From contig DATGZK010000077.1 in the NCBI GenBank assembly GCA_035489755.1, positions 248,001 to 312,000 of the forward strand: 64,000 bases of DNA, read 5' to 3'. The translations under genes were made by a program, and so were the position numbers. This stretch comes from UBA9160 sp035489755 (GTDB lineage Bacteria > Myxococcota_A > UBA9160). Below are positions 33,005 to 41,476 of this stretch, one piece after another. Below the pieces are notes generated by a model, which saw only the letters and a program-made list of their open reading frames with translations, was not told where the DNA came from and made no database searches. Every line of letters starts with the position of its first letter. Positions within the stretch are counted from its first letter, which is position 1.

Positions 33005-34021
33005 CTAGGAGCGCGGCGACTCCTCGGGGCAGACGTTGAGCTCGAGCAGCTCCGTGCGACGAAGAACGCTCACTGTGCTCGACACGCCGGCGCGCTCCGA
33101 CGTCAGCAGCCGGTGCAGATCGTCGACGCTCGTCACCGGGCTGTCCGCGAACCGGACGATCACGTCGCCTTCGGCGATTCCCGCGCGCTCAGCGGGACTC
33201 GCGCGCTCCACCGCGAGAACGAGGACCCCGGTCTTTTGGACGAGGCCGTGATGTCTTGCGATGGCGCGGTGAATGGGCGCGCCCTGTCCGCCGACCCCGA
33301 GGTGGCTGCGTCGAATTCGGCCTTCCTTAATCAGCTGGCCCGCAACCCGCTTCACAAGGTCGATCTCGATGGCGAAGCAAAGCCCCTGCGCCGCCGCGAT
33401 GATCGCGGTGTTGACGCCGATGACCTCGCCGCGTGAGTTGACAAGAGGGCCGCCCGAGTTGCCGGGATTGAGTGCCGCGTCGGTCTGGATCACGTTGTCG
33501 ATGAGCCGGCCCGAGGTCGACCGCATCGAGCGGCCGCACGCGCTTACGATTCCCGCCGTGACCGTGCTCTCGAAACCAAACGGGCTGCCGACCGCGATCG
33601 CGAGCTGACCCGGACGTACCCGCCCGGAGTCGCCGAGGCTCGCGGCGCGAAGCTCCGGTGCGTCAATTTTGAGAATGGCGAGGTCCGTGTCGGGATCGTC
33701 CCCCACGAGCAACGCCTCGCGGCGGGCGCCGTCGGGTGCGCTCACCTCGATCCGAGCGGCGCCATGAACGACATGGCTGTTTGTGACGAGGAGACCGTCG
33801 GGGGTGAGCACAAAGCCGGAACCGCCCCCGCGTACGGCCTGACCACCACGCCCCGCCCGTCGTCCCTCAATCTGCACGTGGACGACGGAGGGACGAATGG
33901 CTTCAACTGCGCTGGTGACCGCGCGGGAGTAGGCGTCGAGGAGCTCCTCCTCGCGGTCCTCCGGCCTCGGGCGCGCAGCGTCGACGTCCTGTCCATGGGA
34001 AATCAGTCGGAGTGCAGGCAT
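33005..34021 (-). CDS. HtrA/DegP-type serine protease with one PDZ domain, no visible signal peptide
   Basis: This 338-residue protein from ATG 34021 has the trypsin-like triad His83 (TNSHVV), Asp113 (DTDLAIL) and Ser189 (NPGNSGGP). A PDZ domain follows (GVLVLAVERASPAERAGIAEGDVIVRFADS). The N-terminus shows only charged sequence (EDREEELLDAYSRAVTSAVEA), and no signal peptide or membrane helix is seen even if an upstream ATG is used. HtrA proteins degrade or refold damaged envelope proteins, and a cytoplasmic location would be unusual. About 295 bases without a clear gene separate it from the PPOX gene. Confidence 0.9.
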   Translation of the reverse strand: MPALRLISHGQDVDAARPRPEDREEELLDAYSRAVTSAVEAIRPSVVHVQIEGRRAGRGGQAVRGGGSGFVLTPDGLLVTNSHVVHGAARIEVSAPDGARREALLVGDDPDTDLAILKIDAPELRAASLGDSGRVRPGQLAIAVGSPFGFESTVTAGIVSACGRSMRSTSGRLIDNVIQTDAALNPGNSGGPLVNSRGEVIGVNTAIIAAAQGLCFAIEIDLVKRVAGQLIKEGRIRRSHLGVGGQGAPIHRAIARHHGLVQKTGVLVLAVERASPAERAGIAEGDVIVRFADSPVTSVDDLHRLLTSERAGVSSTVSVLRRTELLELNVCPEESPRS

Positions 34022-34362
34022 GGCAATTGTTCTCGGCACCGCACAAGCGAGGTCAAGCCGCGCCATCCCATCGGTACCTGGATACAGGATGTGGGAGGGT
34101 CGTGGCGGATGACGTCCCTCGCCCCCCAAGGCCATTTCTGGTGTCTCGGGTATGGGCTGCGTCGAACCAACCGTTCTTTGTCCTGGCCCTTCCCCCGGGT
34201 GCCCTTGACGACGTTGTGGGCCGCCGTCGGCTGCTCATGGTCTCGCAGGCCTGGATGCGGCTCCCCGCCGCCGCCCTCGGAATCCTCACCTTGAGGGGCG
34301 CCGTCTCGCCGGTCGGTCTCGCGGCGGTTCCACCGGACCCGAAAGTCGCGCCCGCGCTGGAC
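34022..34362. other. Intergenic stretch between histidine kinase and HtrA genes
   Basis: This stretch of about 340 bases lies between the end of the kinase gene and the HtrA start. Short open frames occur on both strands, but they have arginine/proline-rich content without motifs. I saw no RNA gene, terminator with T-run or repeat. It probably holds the protease promoter. Confidence 0.4.
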
Positions 34363-36909
34363 TCACGTCTCGGCGGGGGTTACGTCGAGAGGCAACTCGA
34401 TCACGAACTTGGTGCCGCGTCCCTGTTCCGACTCCACCCAGATGCGGCCGCCGTGCCGCTCGACGATGCCATGCGAGATCGACAGGCCAAGGCCCGTCCC
34501 CTTCCCCACGGGCTTCGTGGTGAAAAAGGGGTCGAAGATCCGGCTCCGAATCTCCGCCGGGATTCCCGGCCCGTTGTCTTCGATCTCCACCCGCACTCCA
34601 CCCTCGATTGGTCGCGTGCGGATCCAAATCGTGCCCTTCTTGCCCAGCGCGTCGCAGGCGTTGATCAAGAGGTTCATGAACACCTGGTTCAGCTGGCCCG
34701 CGTAACAGCGAATTCGGGGAAGCTTGCCGTACTCGCGCTCGACGTGGATGCCGTCCTTGAGGCGCGGCTCGATCAGGGAAATCGTGCGATCGAGGCCGTC
34801 GTGGACGTCGACCTCTTGGAGGTCCGCTTGGTCCACCCGCGAGAAGGTACGCAGGTCCTCCACGATCTTCTTGACGCGCGCCGTGCCCTCCCGACTGCGG
34901 ACGAGGAGCTTCGCCAGCGCCTCTCGCGCACGGTCGGCATCCGGACCTGCACCCTTGCTCTCGATCAGCTTCCGAATGTATTCGTCCATCAGCTGCAGGT
35001 TCGCGTGCACGAACCCGATCGGGTTGTTGAGCTCATGGGCGATGCCGGCCACGAGTTGCCCGAGCGACGCCATCTTCTCGCTCTGCACGAGCTGAGTCTG
35101 AGCTTCGCGCAGGGCCTGGGTGCGCTCATCGACGCGCGCTTCGAGCGTCGCGTTCAGCTTCGCGATTTCGTCGTAGGCCTTCGCGTTCTCGATCGCGATC
35201 GCGCTCTGGTTGGCAAGCGTGCGGAGCAGCTGCCGGTCATCGACGCCCAGCCGCTCGCCCGAGAGCTTATGACCCACGGCGATCACACCGAGCAGATCCA
35301 TCCCAAAGAGAATCGGAACCAGCAGTTCGACCTCGAGTGTGTCGAAGACGTCCCGGCAGGCTTCACGCACCTCCGCGTCCGTCTCGTCATCGAAGTCGAG
35401 GCGCGAGAGCGCCCGGCGCGCGAGGAGGTAGGTCACGATCGGGTGGTCGGCGGGGAGGACGGTGTCGAGGGCGTCGTCGTCCCAGTCCCCCCGCGAACCC
35501 GCGGGCTGCAGCACGCCGTGTTCGGCGTCGAAGAGCAGAACCATCGCGCGCTCCACGCCCATGGTGTCGGTGAGTGCGATCAGAATGCGGTCTCCGATCT
35601 CCTTCATCGACAACATCGAGACCATGGCCTCGGAGATCTCGCGCACCGCGACCCGGTAGGCGGAGCGGTCGCGGTCGAAGACGCGGTCGACAAGCCGCTG
35701 CATGCGCGTGCGGAGCGGATTGAAAGCGAGGATCGCGAAGAACAAAAACGAGATCTGGAACCAGCGGGACTGTGCGCTGACATTGAAGCGCGAGACCGCG
35801 GCATCGGCGAAGGTGATGAGAAGTGCAAAGACGCCTGTGATCGCCAGAGTGGCGGCGCCGTATGCCGCCGACGACTTCGCCACGACGCGGATTTCGAAAA
35901 GCTGGCGTCGCAGGATGCCGTAGCCGACGGCGAGCGGGAATGTAAAGAACCAGAGCAGGGCGACGTACCAGGGCAGGGACGTGCGCAGGATCATCTGAGC
36001 AACCATGATCAGAAGGACCGGGACAAAGCTCACGAGCGCGCCCAGAAGCATCACGTCGGCGCGGTCTGTGCTTCCTCCTTCGCGCATGTGACGGCGCTCG
36101 TGCGCCAGGAACCCGATGCAAGCGAGGCTTATTCCGATGGTGAAGCAGAACGCGAGCGTCGGGATCAGTACGGGAGGGAGCCCGAGGCGCTCGCCCCCAA
36201 GGGAGAAGATGCCCAGGGCGAAGGCCAAGGCATACATGAGAGGCCGCAGCCCCCGCCGTCGCACCACCCAGCCGGGCTCCACGGGATAGGTGCTGAACAG
36301 ATGGAAGACCGTCGCCCCAATGAAGGGGATGTTGAAGAGCATGCGGGGACCCGCAAGCGGTATCGGCACCCAGTCAAAGCTCAAGCACAGCTGCGCAGAC
36401 ATCGTGGAGCAAAAGAGAACGAGCGCCCAAGCCTCGGCGCGGTCGGGACGCAATCGCCAGACCACGAACCCGATGGCGAGGTAGATGACGGACACGAGCA
36501 GGAGCCCGGCGTAGAGGGCCGCCCACCAGGTGGGAATGGTAGCGATGCTACACATCTTCGGTTTCAGCGCGACCGTGTAGGCACGACCCCCGCGCTCAAA
36601 CTCGTAGAGATTCGGACGGCCGAGATGCAGCACGTCGCTCGGGTTGAGGATAAATCGATAGATCGACCCGCCGTCGATCGTGAGCAGCCGATCCCCCGCC
36701 TCGACACCCGCGGCGGCAGCGGCGGCGGCGGGGGGACCTGGGTCCTGCACGATCACCGTCCCGGCCACGCCCGTCGTCTGGAACGGCAGGATCAGGGAGT
36801 CTTGGGGATAGACAATGGGCAAGAGCGCGAGCACGATCGCGACGAGCGCCCAGCTGACGGCAAAGGCCGCCGTCACCCGGCGAAAGCGAAGGGTCGCCGT
36901 GGGATTCAT
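34363..36909 (-). CDS. Membrane sensor histidine kinase with PDZ-like and GAF regions
   Basis: This 848-residue kinase has an N-terminal membrane helix, a PDZ-like extracytoplasmic segment (VQDPGPPAAAAAAAGVEAGDRLLTIDGG), then about seven to eight membrane helices ending near FNPLRTRMQRLVDRVF. A GAF-type domain follows (MVLLFDAEHGVLQPAG ... LANQSAIAIENAKAYDE). The transmitter has the H box GIAHELNNPIGF around residue 625, an N box (INACDALGKKG), and G1/F/G2 boxes DNGPGIP, DPFFTTKPVGKGTGLGL. The receiver gene is not adjacent. The PDZ part is exposed and may sense envelope proteins, and an HtrA protease lies 341 bases downstream. Confidence 0.88.
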   Translation of the reverse strand: MNPTATLRFRRVTAAFAVSWALVAIVLALLPIVYPQDSLILPFQTTGVAGTVIVQDPGPPAAAAAAAGVEAGDRLLTIDGGSIYRFILNPSDVLHLGRPNLYEFERGGRAYTVALKPKMCSIATIPTWWAALYAGLLLVSVIYLAIGFVVWRLRPDRAEAWALVLFCSTMSAQLCLSFDWVPIPLAGPRMLFNIPFIGATVFHLFSTYPVEPGWVVRRRGLRPLMYALAFALGIFSLGGERLGLPPVLIPTLAFCFTIGISLACIGFLAHERRHMREGGSTDRADVMLLGALVSFVPVLLIMVAQMILRTSLPWYVALLWFFTFPLAVGYGILRRQLFEIRVVAKSSAAYGAATLAITGVFALLITFADAAVSRFNVSAQSRWFQISFLFFAILAFNPLRTRMQRLVDRVFDRDRSAYRVAVREISEAMVSMLSMKEIGDRILIALTDTMGVERAMVLLFDAEHGVLQPAGSRGDWDDDALDTVLPADHPIVTYLLARRALSRLDFDDETDAEVREACRDVFDTLEVELLVPILFGMDLLGVIAVGHKLSGERLGVDDRQLLRTLANQSAIAIENAKAYDEIAKLNATLEARVDERTQALREAQTQLVQSEKMASLGQLVAGIAHELNNPIGFVHANLQLMDEYIRKLIESKGAGPDADRAREALAKLLVRSREGTARVKKIVEDLRTFSRVDQADLQEVDVHDGLDRTISLIEPRLKDGIHVEREYGKLPRIRCYAGQLNQVFMNLLINACDALGKKGTIWIRTRPIEGGVRVEIEDNGPGIPAEIRSRIFDPFFTTKPVGKGTGLGLSISHGIVERHGGRIWVESEQGRGTKFVIELPLDVTPAET

Positions 36910-36973
36910 GCAGCTCCGGGCACCCGCACGGATGGTAGGCGCGCAGGCTCGGCGCTGTCAAAGACCCCTGGAA

Positions 36974-37330
36974 CTACCGGGCTTGCTTCGCCTCGAAGTT
37001 GATCGCGGCTTGGTCAAGGTCGCGGCTGCCCCCGCCGTAGTTGTAGCCGGAACCGTTGAGCATGATCGCGCTGCCATCCGGCGGCAGATCTCCCGCCGAC
37101 TTCGCCGTGATCAGTCGCTGAATCTCGGCGACCCGTGACTGGAGATCGGGTCCGGTGGGCGCTCCCGCCGGGCACTGCAGAGTCGGCGACGGGGCGGGCT
37201 TGGCCGGGTCCGGGCCAAACAGATCGTCGGCTCGGGCCGGCACAGCGGCAGCCAGCCCGCAGGCCACCACCGTGGCGTACGCGGCGCGGCGCAAGGACGA
37301 AGGGGTGCGATCGCTCATGGCGGCCTCCAT
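36974..37330 (-). CDS. Small exported hypothetical protein
   Basis: This 118-residue protein starts at ATG 37330, preceded by GGAGGGT, with an alternative ATG at 37318. It has a signal peptide ending ACGLAAAVPARADD and a mature part with one Cys (SPTLQCPAGAPTGPDLQSRV) and a glycine/tyrosine-rich section (NGSGYNYGGGSRDLDQAAINFEAKQAR). It resembles no family I recognise. It is divergent from the FAH gene across about 130 bases, which should contain both promoters. It could be a small periplasmic or outer-membrane-associated protein. Confidence 0.6.
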   Translation of the reverse strand: MEAAMSDRTPSSLRRAAYATVVACGLAAAVPARADDLFGPDPAKPAPSPTLQCPAGAPTGPDLQSRVAEIQRLITAKSAGDLPPDGSAIMLNGSGYNYGGGSRDLDQAAINFEAKQAR

Positions 37331-37459
37331 GGTATACCCTCCTCCGCGTTTTCCTGATCGGTCGGTGGGGCGCGGATCTTGATGACTCCGGCCGGACGCG
37401 CTGCGCACCAGCTGCAGCTGTCCTGCGCGCCGGCAGCCGGGCTTCCCGAGTGGTGAGCG

Positions 37460-38530
37460 GTGCACCTTGTCACTTTCGAGCGGCGGGAGGAGCGCGGAAT
37501 CCGCGACGCGGCGGAGCGTGGTGACGATCGCCTGCTCGGTGAGCTCGCAACACTAGGGCTTGACCTTGGCCAGTCGGGGAGCGGCGGCGGGCGGCGCGTG
37601 GGCGCACTGCTTCCGCCAGGTCCCCATGCCGGGAATGTGGTCGATTTGAACCGTGCGCTTGCCGTCCTCCATGCGCTCGAAGACGTGGGGGCTCCGGAGG
37701 CGCAGGCCGATTCCCTGCTCCCGACGAACCCGCATGCTTTTCTGCGTCAGCTCACTCGTGCGCTGCCGGCCGCGCAGCGGGCACTTGAGTTCGTCGCCGA
37801 AGCGAGCGAGCGCTACGACGCTCCGGACCTCGTGCGGGCGGGGGTCATCCTGCCGCGCCGAAGCGTTCGCCTCGCCGCTCCGGTACCGCGACCCGGAAAG
37901 ATCTTGGCGGTTGCGCGCAACTACGCCGCCCATGTCGCCGAGGCGGGAGGGACGGCGCCCCCAGAGCCCGTCCTGTTCCTCAAGGCGCCCTCCTCGGTGA
38001 TCGGCCCGGAAGATGAGATCGTTCTGCCGAGGCACAGCCAGGCGGTCGACTACGAGGGCGAGCTTGCGGTCGTGATCGGGCGCGTTTCGCGCCACCTGAC
38101 GGAGGAATCGGCGCTCGAGGCTGTGGCAGGTTACACGGTGGCGAACGATGTCTCGGCGCGCGACTACCAGAACGTTCGGGGGCAGCACTTTATCGGCAAG
38201 TCCTGTGACACCTTCGCGCCGCTCGGGCCCTCTCTTGTCACGCCGGACGAGATCCCCGATCCCCACGATCTTGCGATCCGTACTTTTTTGTCGGGTGAGT
38301 TGGTCCAGTCTGCGCGGACCAAGGAGATGATCTTTCCGATCGCACGCATCCTCGCGTTCGCTTCAAAGCTCATGACGCTCGAGCCCGGCGATGTCCTGCT
38401 GACCGGTACGCCGGCGGGGGTCGGGATGGCACGCAAACCGCCTCGCTACCTGCAAGACGGCGATGTCGTCGACGTCGAGATCGAGCGCATTGGTCGGCTG
38501 CGGAGCTTCGTCACGACGGAGCGGAACTGA
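37460..38530 (+). CDS. Fumarylacetoacetate hydrolase family protein
   Basis: This 356-residue protein starts at GTG 37460. The N-terminal part resembles the small FAH-family domain, and the C-terminal part has VARNYAAHVAEAGG, PEPVLFLKAPSSVIGPEDEI, VDYEGELAVVIGR (metal-binding glutamates), DVSARDYQ and LTGTPAGVGMARKPPRYLQDGDVV. Members cleave or decarboxylate 2-oxo acids in aromatic degradation. The actual substrate is unknown. It precedes an isochorismatase-like gene on the same strand by 13 bases, so both may form one degradative unit. Confidence 0.88.
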   Translation: MHLVTFERREERGIRDAAERGDDRLLGELATLGLDLGQSGSGGGRRVGALLPPGPHAGNVVDLNRALAVLHALEDVGAPEAQADSLLPTNPHAFLRQLTRALPAAQRALEFVAEASERYDAPDLVRAGVILPRRSVRLAAPVPRPGKILAVARNYAAHVAEAGGTAPPEPVLFLKAPSSVIGPEDEIVLPRHSQAVDYEGELAVVIGRVSRHLTEESALEAVAGYTVANDVSARDYQNVRGQHFIGKSCDTFAPLGPSLVTPDEIPDPHDLAIRTFLSGELVQSARTKEMIFPIARILAFASKLMTLEPGDVLLTGTPAGVGMARKPPRYLQDGDVVDVEIERIGRLRSFVTTERN

Positions 38531-38543
38531 GGTGGGAACCCGG

Positions 38544-39104
38544 ATGAAGGCCCATCCCTCTATCCTGGACCGCGAGCGGTCGGTGCTGCTCGTGATCGAC
38601 CTTCAGGAGTCCTACCGGGGAAAGCTCGCCAATGAGCCCCGCGTCGTCGCCACGGCGGCGAAGCTCCTCGATGCGGCCGGGTTGCTCGGGATCCCGGTCG
38701 TCGTGACCGAGCAGTACCCGAAGGGACTCGGCGCCACGCGGGACGAGCTGGTGAGCCATCTGCCGGCCAGTGCGAGGCGCTTTGAAAAGACGAGCTTCTC
38801 TTGCCTCGGCGCACCCGGACTGCGCGAGCACCTTCGCGAGCTCGGTCGGGAGCAGGTCGTCGTGGCGGGGATCGAGACGCACGTGTGTGTAAGTCAGACC
38901 GTGCACGACCTCCTCGCCAGCGGCCTTCAACCCCATCTCGTGCGTGATGCGATGAGCGCGCGTTTCGCACTGGAGGACGAGACAGGCTTTGCCAAGATGC
39001 TGGCGTCCGGCGCCATCCCGGCGTGCCTCGAGGGCGTGCTTTTTGAGTGGCTCGGCGACGCCCGCGCAAAGGAGTTCAAGGCGGCGCACCGGCTCGTGGT
39101 GTGA
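38544..39104 (+). CDS. Isochorismatase-like cysteine hydrolase
   Basis: This 186-residue protein has the catalytic set of the isochorismatase-like family: Asp in VLLVIDLQESY, Lys in RRFEKTSFSCL, Cys in GIETHVCVSQT. Family members hydrolyse N-carbamoyl, amide or ether-type bonds. ATG 38544 was selected because of GGTGG upstream and because the sequence then fits the family. It follows the FAH-family gene closely and is convergent with the Tat-exported gene. The substrate cannot be told. Confidence 0.88.
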   Translation: MKAHPSILDRERSVLLVIDLQESYRGKLANEPRVVATAAKLLDAAGLLGIPVVVTEQYPKGLGATRDELVSHLPASARRFEKTSFSCLGAPGLREHLRELGREQVVVAGIETHVCVSQTVHDLLASGLQPHLVRDAMSARFALEDETGFAKMLASGAIPACLEGVLFEWLGDARAKEFKAAHRLVV

Positions 39105-39113
39105 GGGCTCGCC

Positions 39114-39644
39114 CTAGAGCGGTACAGGCTCGTATTGCAAGAGGACCCGCTCGCCAGAGGCGTGTCCCGCACGCATGCGGTCCCGCCAGCTCGGGAACTC
39201 GCTCGGATACTTCTTCTCGTATGAGGCCAGCAGCCGGGCGAGCAGCGCGTCGTCCCGGCGCTCACGCACGCGTGCATCAAAGCTCGGTCCGTCGCGGAAG
39301 GCCTCGCTGTGGCCGATCATCTGCTTCCAGCGGCCGTAGTTCCCGACCCAAAGGCGCGCCCGCTCCAAGCCCTTTTCGGCGCTTCGCGCCTTCCACGACA
39401 GCTTGGCGGTGGTGAGCACAACGGAACCGTCGAGCCAGGAGTACCAGACCTCGCCGTGGCAGCTGCTCTCGCGTCCATCACGACGCAGCGGGCAGACATA
39501 GACGAAGGGGCTCGACTCCAGCGCAGCAACGGTCCGGGGGGGAAGCGGCGCCTGCGCCTCGAGCGCGCCTGCGAATCGCGAAGCCAGCGGGAACGCAAGG
39601 GCCGCAGCCGCCGCGCCGCGCAGGAAGGTACGCCGGTCCAGCAC
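39114..39644 (-). CDS. Tat-exported split-barrel (PPOX-like) protein
   Basis: This protein has 176 residues from GTG 39644. The twin-arginine signal DRRTFLRGAAAAALAFPLAS is clear, and export through Tat usually means folding with a cofactor. The mature part has YVCPLRRDGRESSCHGEVWYSWLDGSVVLTTAKLSWKAR, which resembles the flavin-binding split barrel of pyridoxamine-phosphate-oxidase-like proteins. A flavin or F420 ligand is therefore likely but not shown. It follows cysH by 20 bases, so both are probably one message. Its function is unknown. Confidence 0.6.
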   Translation of the reverse strand: MLDRRTFLRGAAAAALAFPLASRFAGALEAQAPLPPRTVAALESSPFVYVCPLRRDGRESSCHGEVWYSWLDGSVVLTTAKLSWKARSAEKGLERARLWVGNYGRWKQMIGHSEAFRDGPSFDARVRERRDDALLARLLASYEKKYPSEFPSWRDRMRAGHASGERVLLQYEPVPL

Positions 39645-39664
39645 GGCGCACCGAGGACCCTCGC

Positions 39665-40438
39665 TCAAATGCCAGAGCCTTCCTTCTCCTCGCCAACGTG
39701 AATTCCGCACTCCTTGGTCTCCGGGTTCTCCCACCACCAGCGGCCCGCGCGCGGATCCTCGCCCGCTTGGATGGCACGGGAGCACGGGTCGCAGCCGACG
39801 GAGGGATAGCCGACCGCATGGAGCCGGTTCACCGGGACGTTGTTCGTTCGGATGTATTGCCAGACGTCGTCGGCCTTCCAGTCCGCGAGCGGGTTCACCT
39901 TCACGATCCCGGCGTGGGTGGCGTCGATCTCGACCTTCTGAATCGCGGTCCGCGTGACCCCCTGGTCGCGTCGGAGGCCGGAGATCCAGGCGTCGAGACC
40001 CGCGAGATAGCCGTTTAGGGGATCGACCTTCCGCAGCCGGCAGCAAAGCTGCCGTTTCTCGATCGATTCGTAGAAGAGGTTCATCCCGTGCTCTCGGACC
40101 ATAGCCTCGACGGCCTTCGCATCCGGAAAGAGCACCTCGATTTGCTTGTCGTAGCGGTCGCGGATCCGGTCCATCAGGTCATAGGTCGCTTGCGGAAGGC
40201 GGCCCGTATCGAGTGTGAAGACCCGAAACTCAGGTTCGATCCGGCTCAGCATGTCGAAGAGCGCCATCCCCTCTGGTGCACCAAAAGAGCAGGAGAGCGC
40301 GATGCGCGGGTGAAACGTCTTCAGCGCCCAGACGAGGAGCTCGTGCGTCGAGAGGGCCTCGAAAACACCCGACTCGATGTCGCGCAGCAGGTCGCCGGGG
40401 GCGGGCTGGAGGGCGAAGCGGGAGCTCGGGGGGGACAT
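39665..40438 (-). CDS. cysH: Phosphoadenylyl/adenylyl-sulfate reductase (CysH)
   Basis: This protein has 257 residues from MSPPSSRFALQP. ALSCSFGAPEGMALFDML is the PP-loop region, FTLDTGRLPQATYDLMDRIRDRY is the substrate loop, and KRQLCCRLRKVDPLNGYL with GYPSVGCDPCSRAI gives the CC...CxxC pattern that binds a [4Fe-4S] cluster. KECGIH near the C-terminus is the catalytic cysteine. This cluster-binding form reduces APS rather than PAPS. It is the sulfate-assimilation step to sulfite. No other sulfur genes are adjacent; a Tat-exported split-barrel protein follows it. Confidence 0.92.
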   Translation of the reverse strand: MSPPSSRFALQPAPGDLLRDIESGVFEALSTHELLVWALKTFHPRIALSCSFGAPEGMALFDMLSRIEPEFRVFTLDTGRLPQATYDLMDRIRDRYDKQIEVLFPDAKAVEAMVREHGMNLFYESIEKRQLCCRLRKVDPLNGYLAGLDAWISGLRRDQGVTRTAIQKVEIDATHAGIVKVNPLADWKADDVWQYIRTNNVPVNRLHAVGYPSVGCDPCSRAIQAGEDPRAGRWWWENPETKECGIHVGEEKEGSGI

Positions 40439-40609
40439 GGTGAGGATCGATACTACCGTTGGAAGCCGTAAGATCAACCCAAAATACCGCACATTTGAGT
40501 CAAGATTTTACGCAGAGCGAGACTCCGACGAGCGGAGAGGAGTGCGAAGCGGGTCGGCAACGGAACGTGCGGATGCGGCTTAGTTGGGTCCATACAACGA
40601 ACGGTTCTC

Positions 40610-41476
40610 TCACTCCGCCGCGAGACTGTCGATGCGCCGCAGGCCGCCCTGGTCCTCGAGTAACTCAAAGCCCGCTCGGGCCTGCTCCCTGTGAAAGCGC
40701 ACTTGTTCGACTTCGTGCCGAGAAAGGCAGAGCCGGGCGAACATTTCGTGGGTTTGAGCCAGGCCATCAAGATCTTGGAGCGCCCGAAAGCCCTCGAGCG
40801 CTCGCTCAAGATGCGATTCGGCGAGCTTCGAATCCCCGAACGCGAACTCCGCACGCCCGAGGTTGAGCTCGTTGCTTGCAGCGCCGAGCGCGTCCCGTTG
40901 GGCCTGATTCGATGCCAGCGCCGAGCTGAGGAGCTCGCGTGCGCGCGCCGGGTCTCCGCTCTCGCCTCGGGCAAGGAGGTAGAGCGCAAGGTCGTTCTCC
41001 AGGACAGCTGCGAGCGGCGTGCCCGCGTCCGCGAGTGTAAGCGCGTCCTCCGCGCTCTGGACGGCGAGCACGGTCTGCTGCTGTGCAGCTGCGCACCGGG
41101 CTAAGCCCCCAAGGTCTCGCGCCTGGTCTTGCCTTTGTCCGAGTCGCCGGTCGAGTTCAAGCGCACGCTGGTAGACCGCGACCGCGGTCTGTGGCTCGCC
41201 CGCGCGGCGGAGCGCCTCTCCCTGGTCGCGAAGTGCCGCCGTCTCGGCGCTGCTTTCGCTCAGCGCTGTGAAGATCAAGGCTGCGCGTCCGAAAGCTGCG
41301 GCCGCCGCCTTCCACTGCCGCTGCTCGTATGAAGAACGACCGCTTGCAAGCTGCTGGCGAGCTTCAGCCTGCGGCATGGACTCGGGGGGCGCGGAGGCGC
41401 AGCCCGCACCGAGGATCAAGCCCGCGCAGAGGAACGCGCGCCGCGCAGTCCTGCGCTCGACGACGGGGCAGCTCAT
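40610..41476 (-). CDS. TPR-containing lipoprotein at the end of the Mla-type operon
   Basis: This 288-residue lipoprotein has the signal/lipobox LCAGLILGAGCAS. The rest contains tetratricopeptide-like helix pairs: ARQQLASGRSSYEQRQWKAAAAAFGRAA, TAALRDQGEALRRAGEPQTAVAVYQRALEL and SNELNLGRAEFAFGDSKLAESHLERALE. Such proteins are often outer-membrane-anchored adaptors. Its start overlaps the MlaD stop by ATGA, so it is probably part of the transport system, for example as an outer-membrane tether. A function is not established. Confidence 0.7.
   Translation of the reverse strand: MSCPVVERRTARRAFLCAGLILGAGCASAPPESMPQAEARQQLASGRSSYEQRQWKAAAAAFGRAALIFTALSESSAETAALRDQGEALRRAGEPQTAVAVYQRALELDRRLGQRQDQARDLGGLARCAAAQQQTVLAVQSAEDALTLADAGTPLAAVLENDLALYLLARGESGDPARARELLSSALASNQAQRDALGAASNELNLGRAEFAFGDSKLAESHLERALEGFRALQDLDGLAQTHEMFARLCLSRHEVEQVRFHREQARAGFELLEDQGGLRRIDSLAAE

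Noticed and set aside
34012..37002. 996-codon open frame on the plus strand over the kinase gene
   Set aside because: High GC makes antisense frames long. The minus strand holds a full kinase with H, N and G boxes, and the plus-strand protein is low-complexity D/E/R-rich with no motifs.
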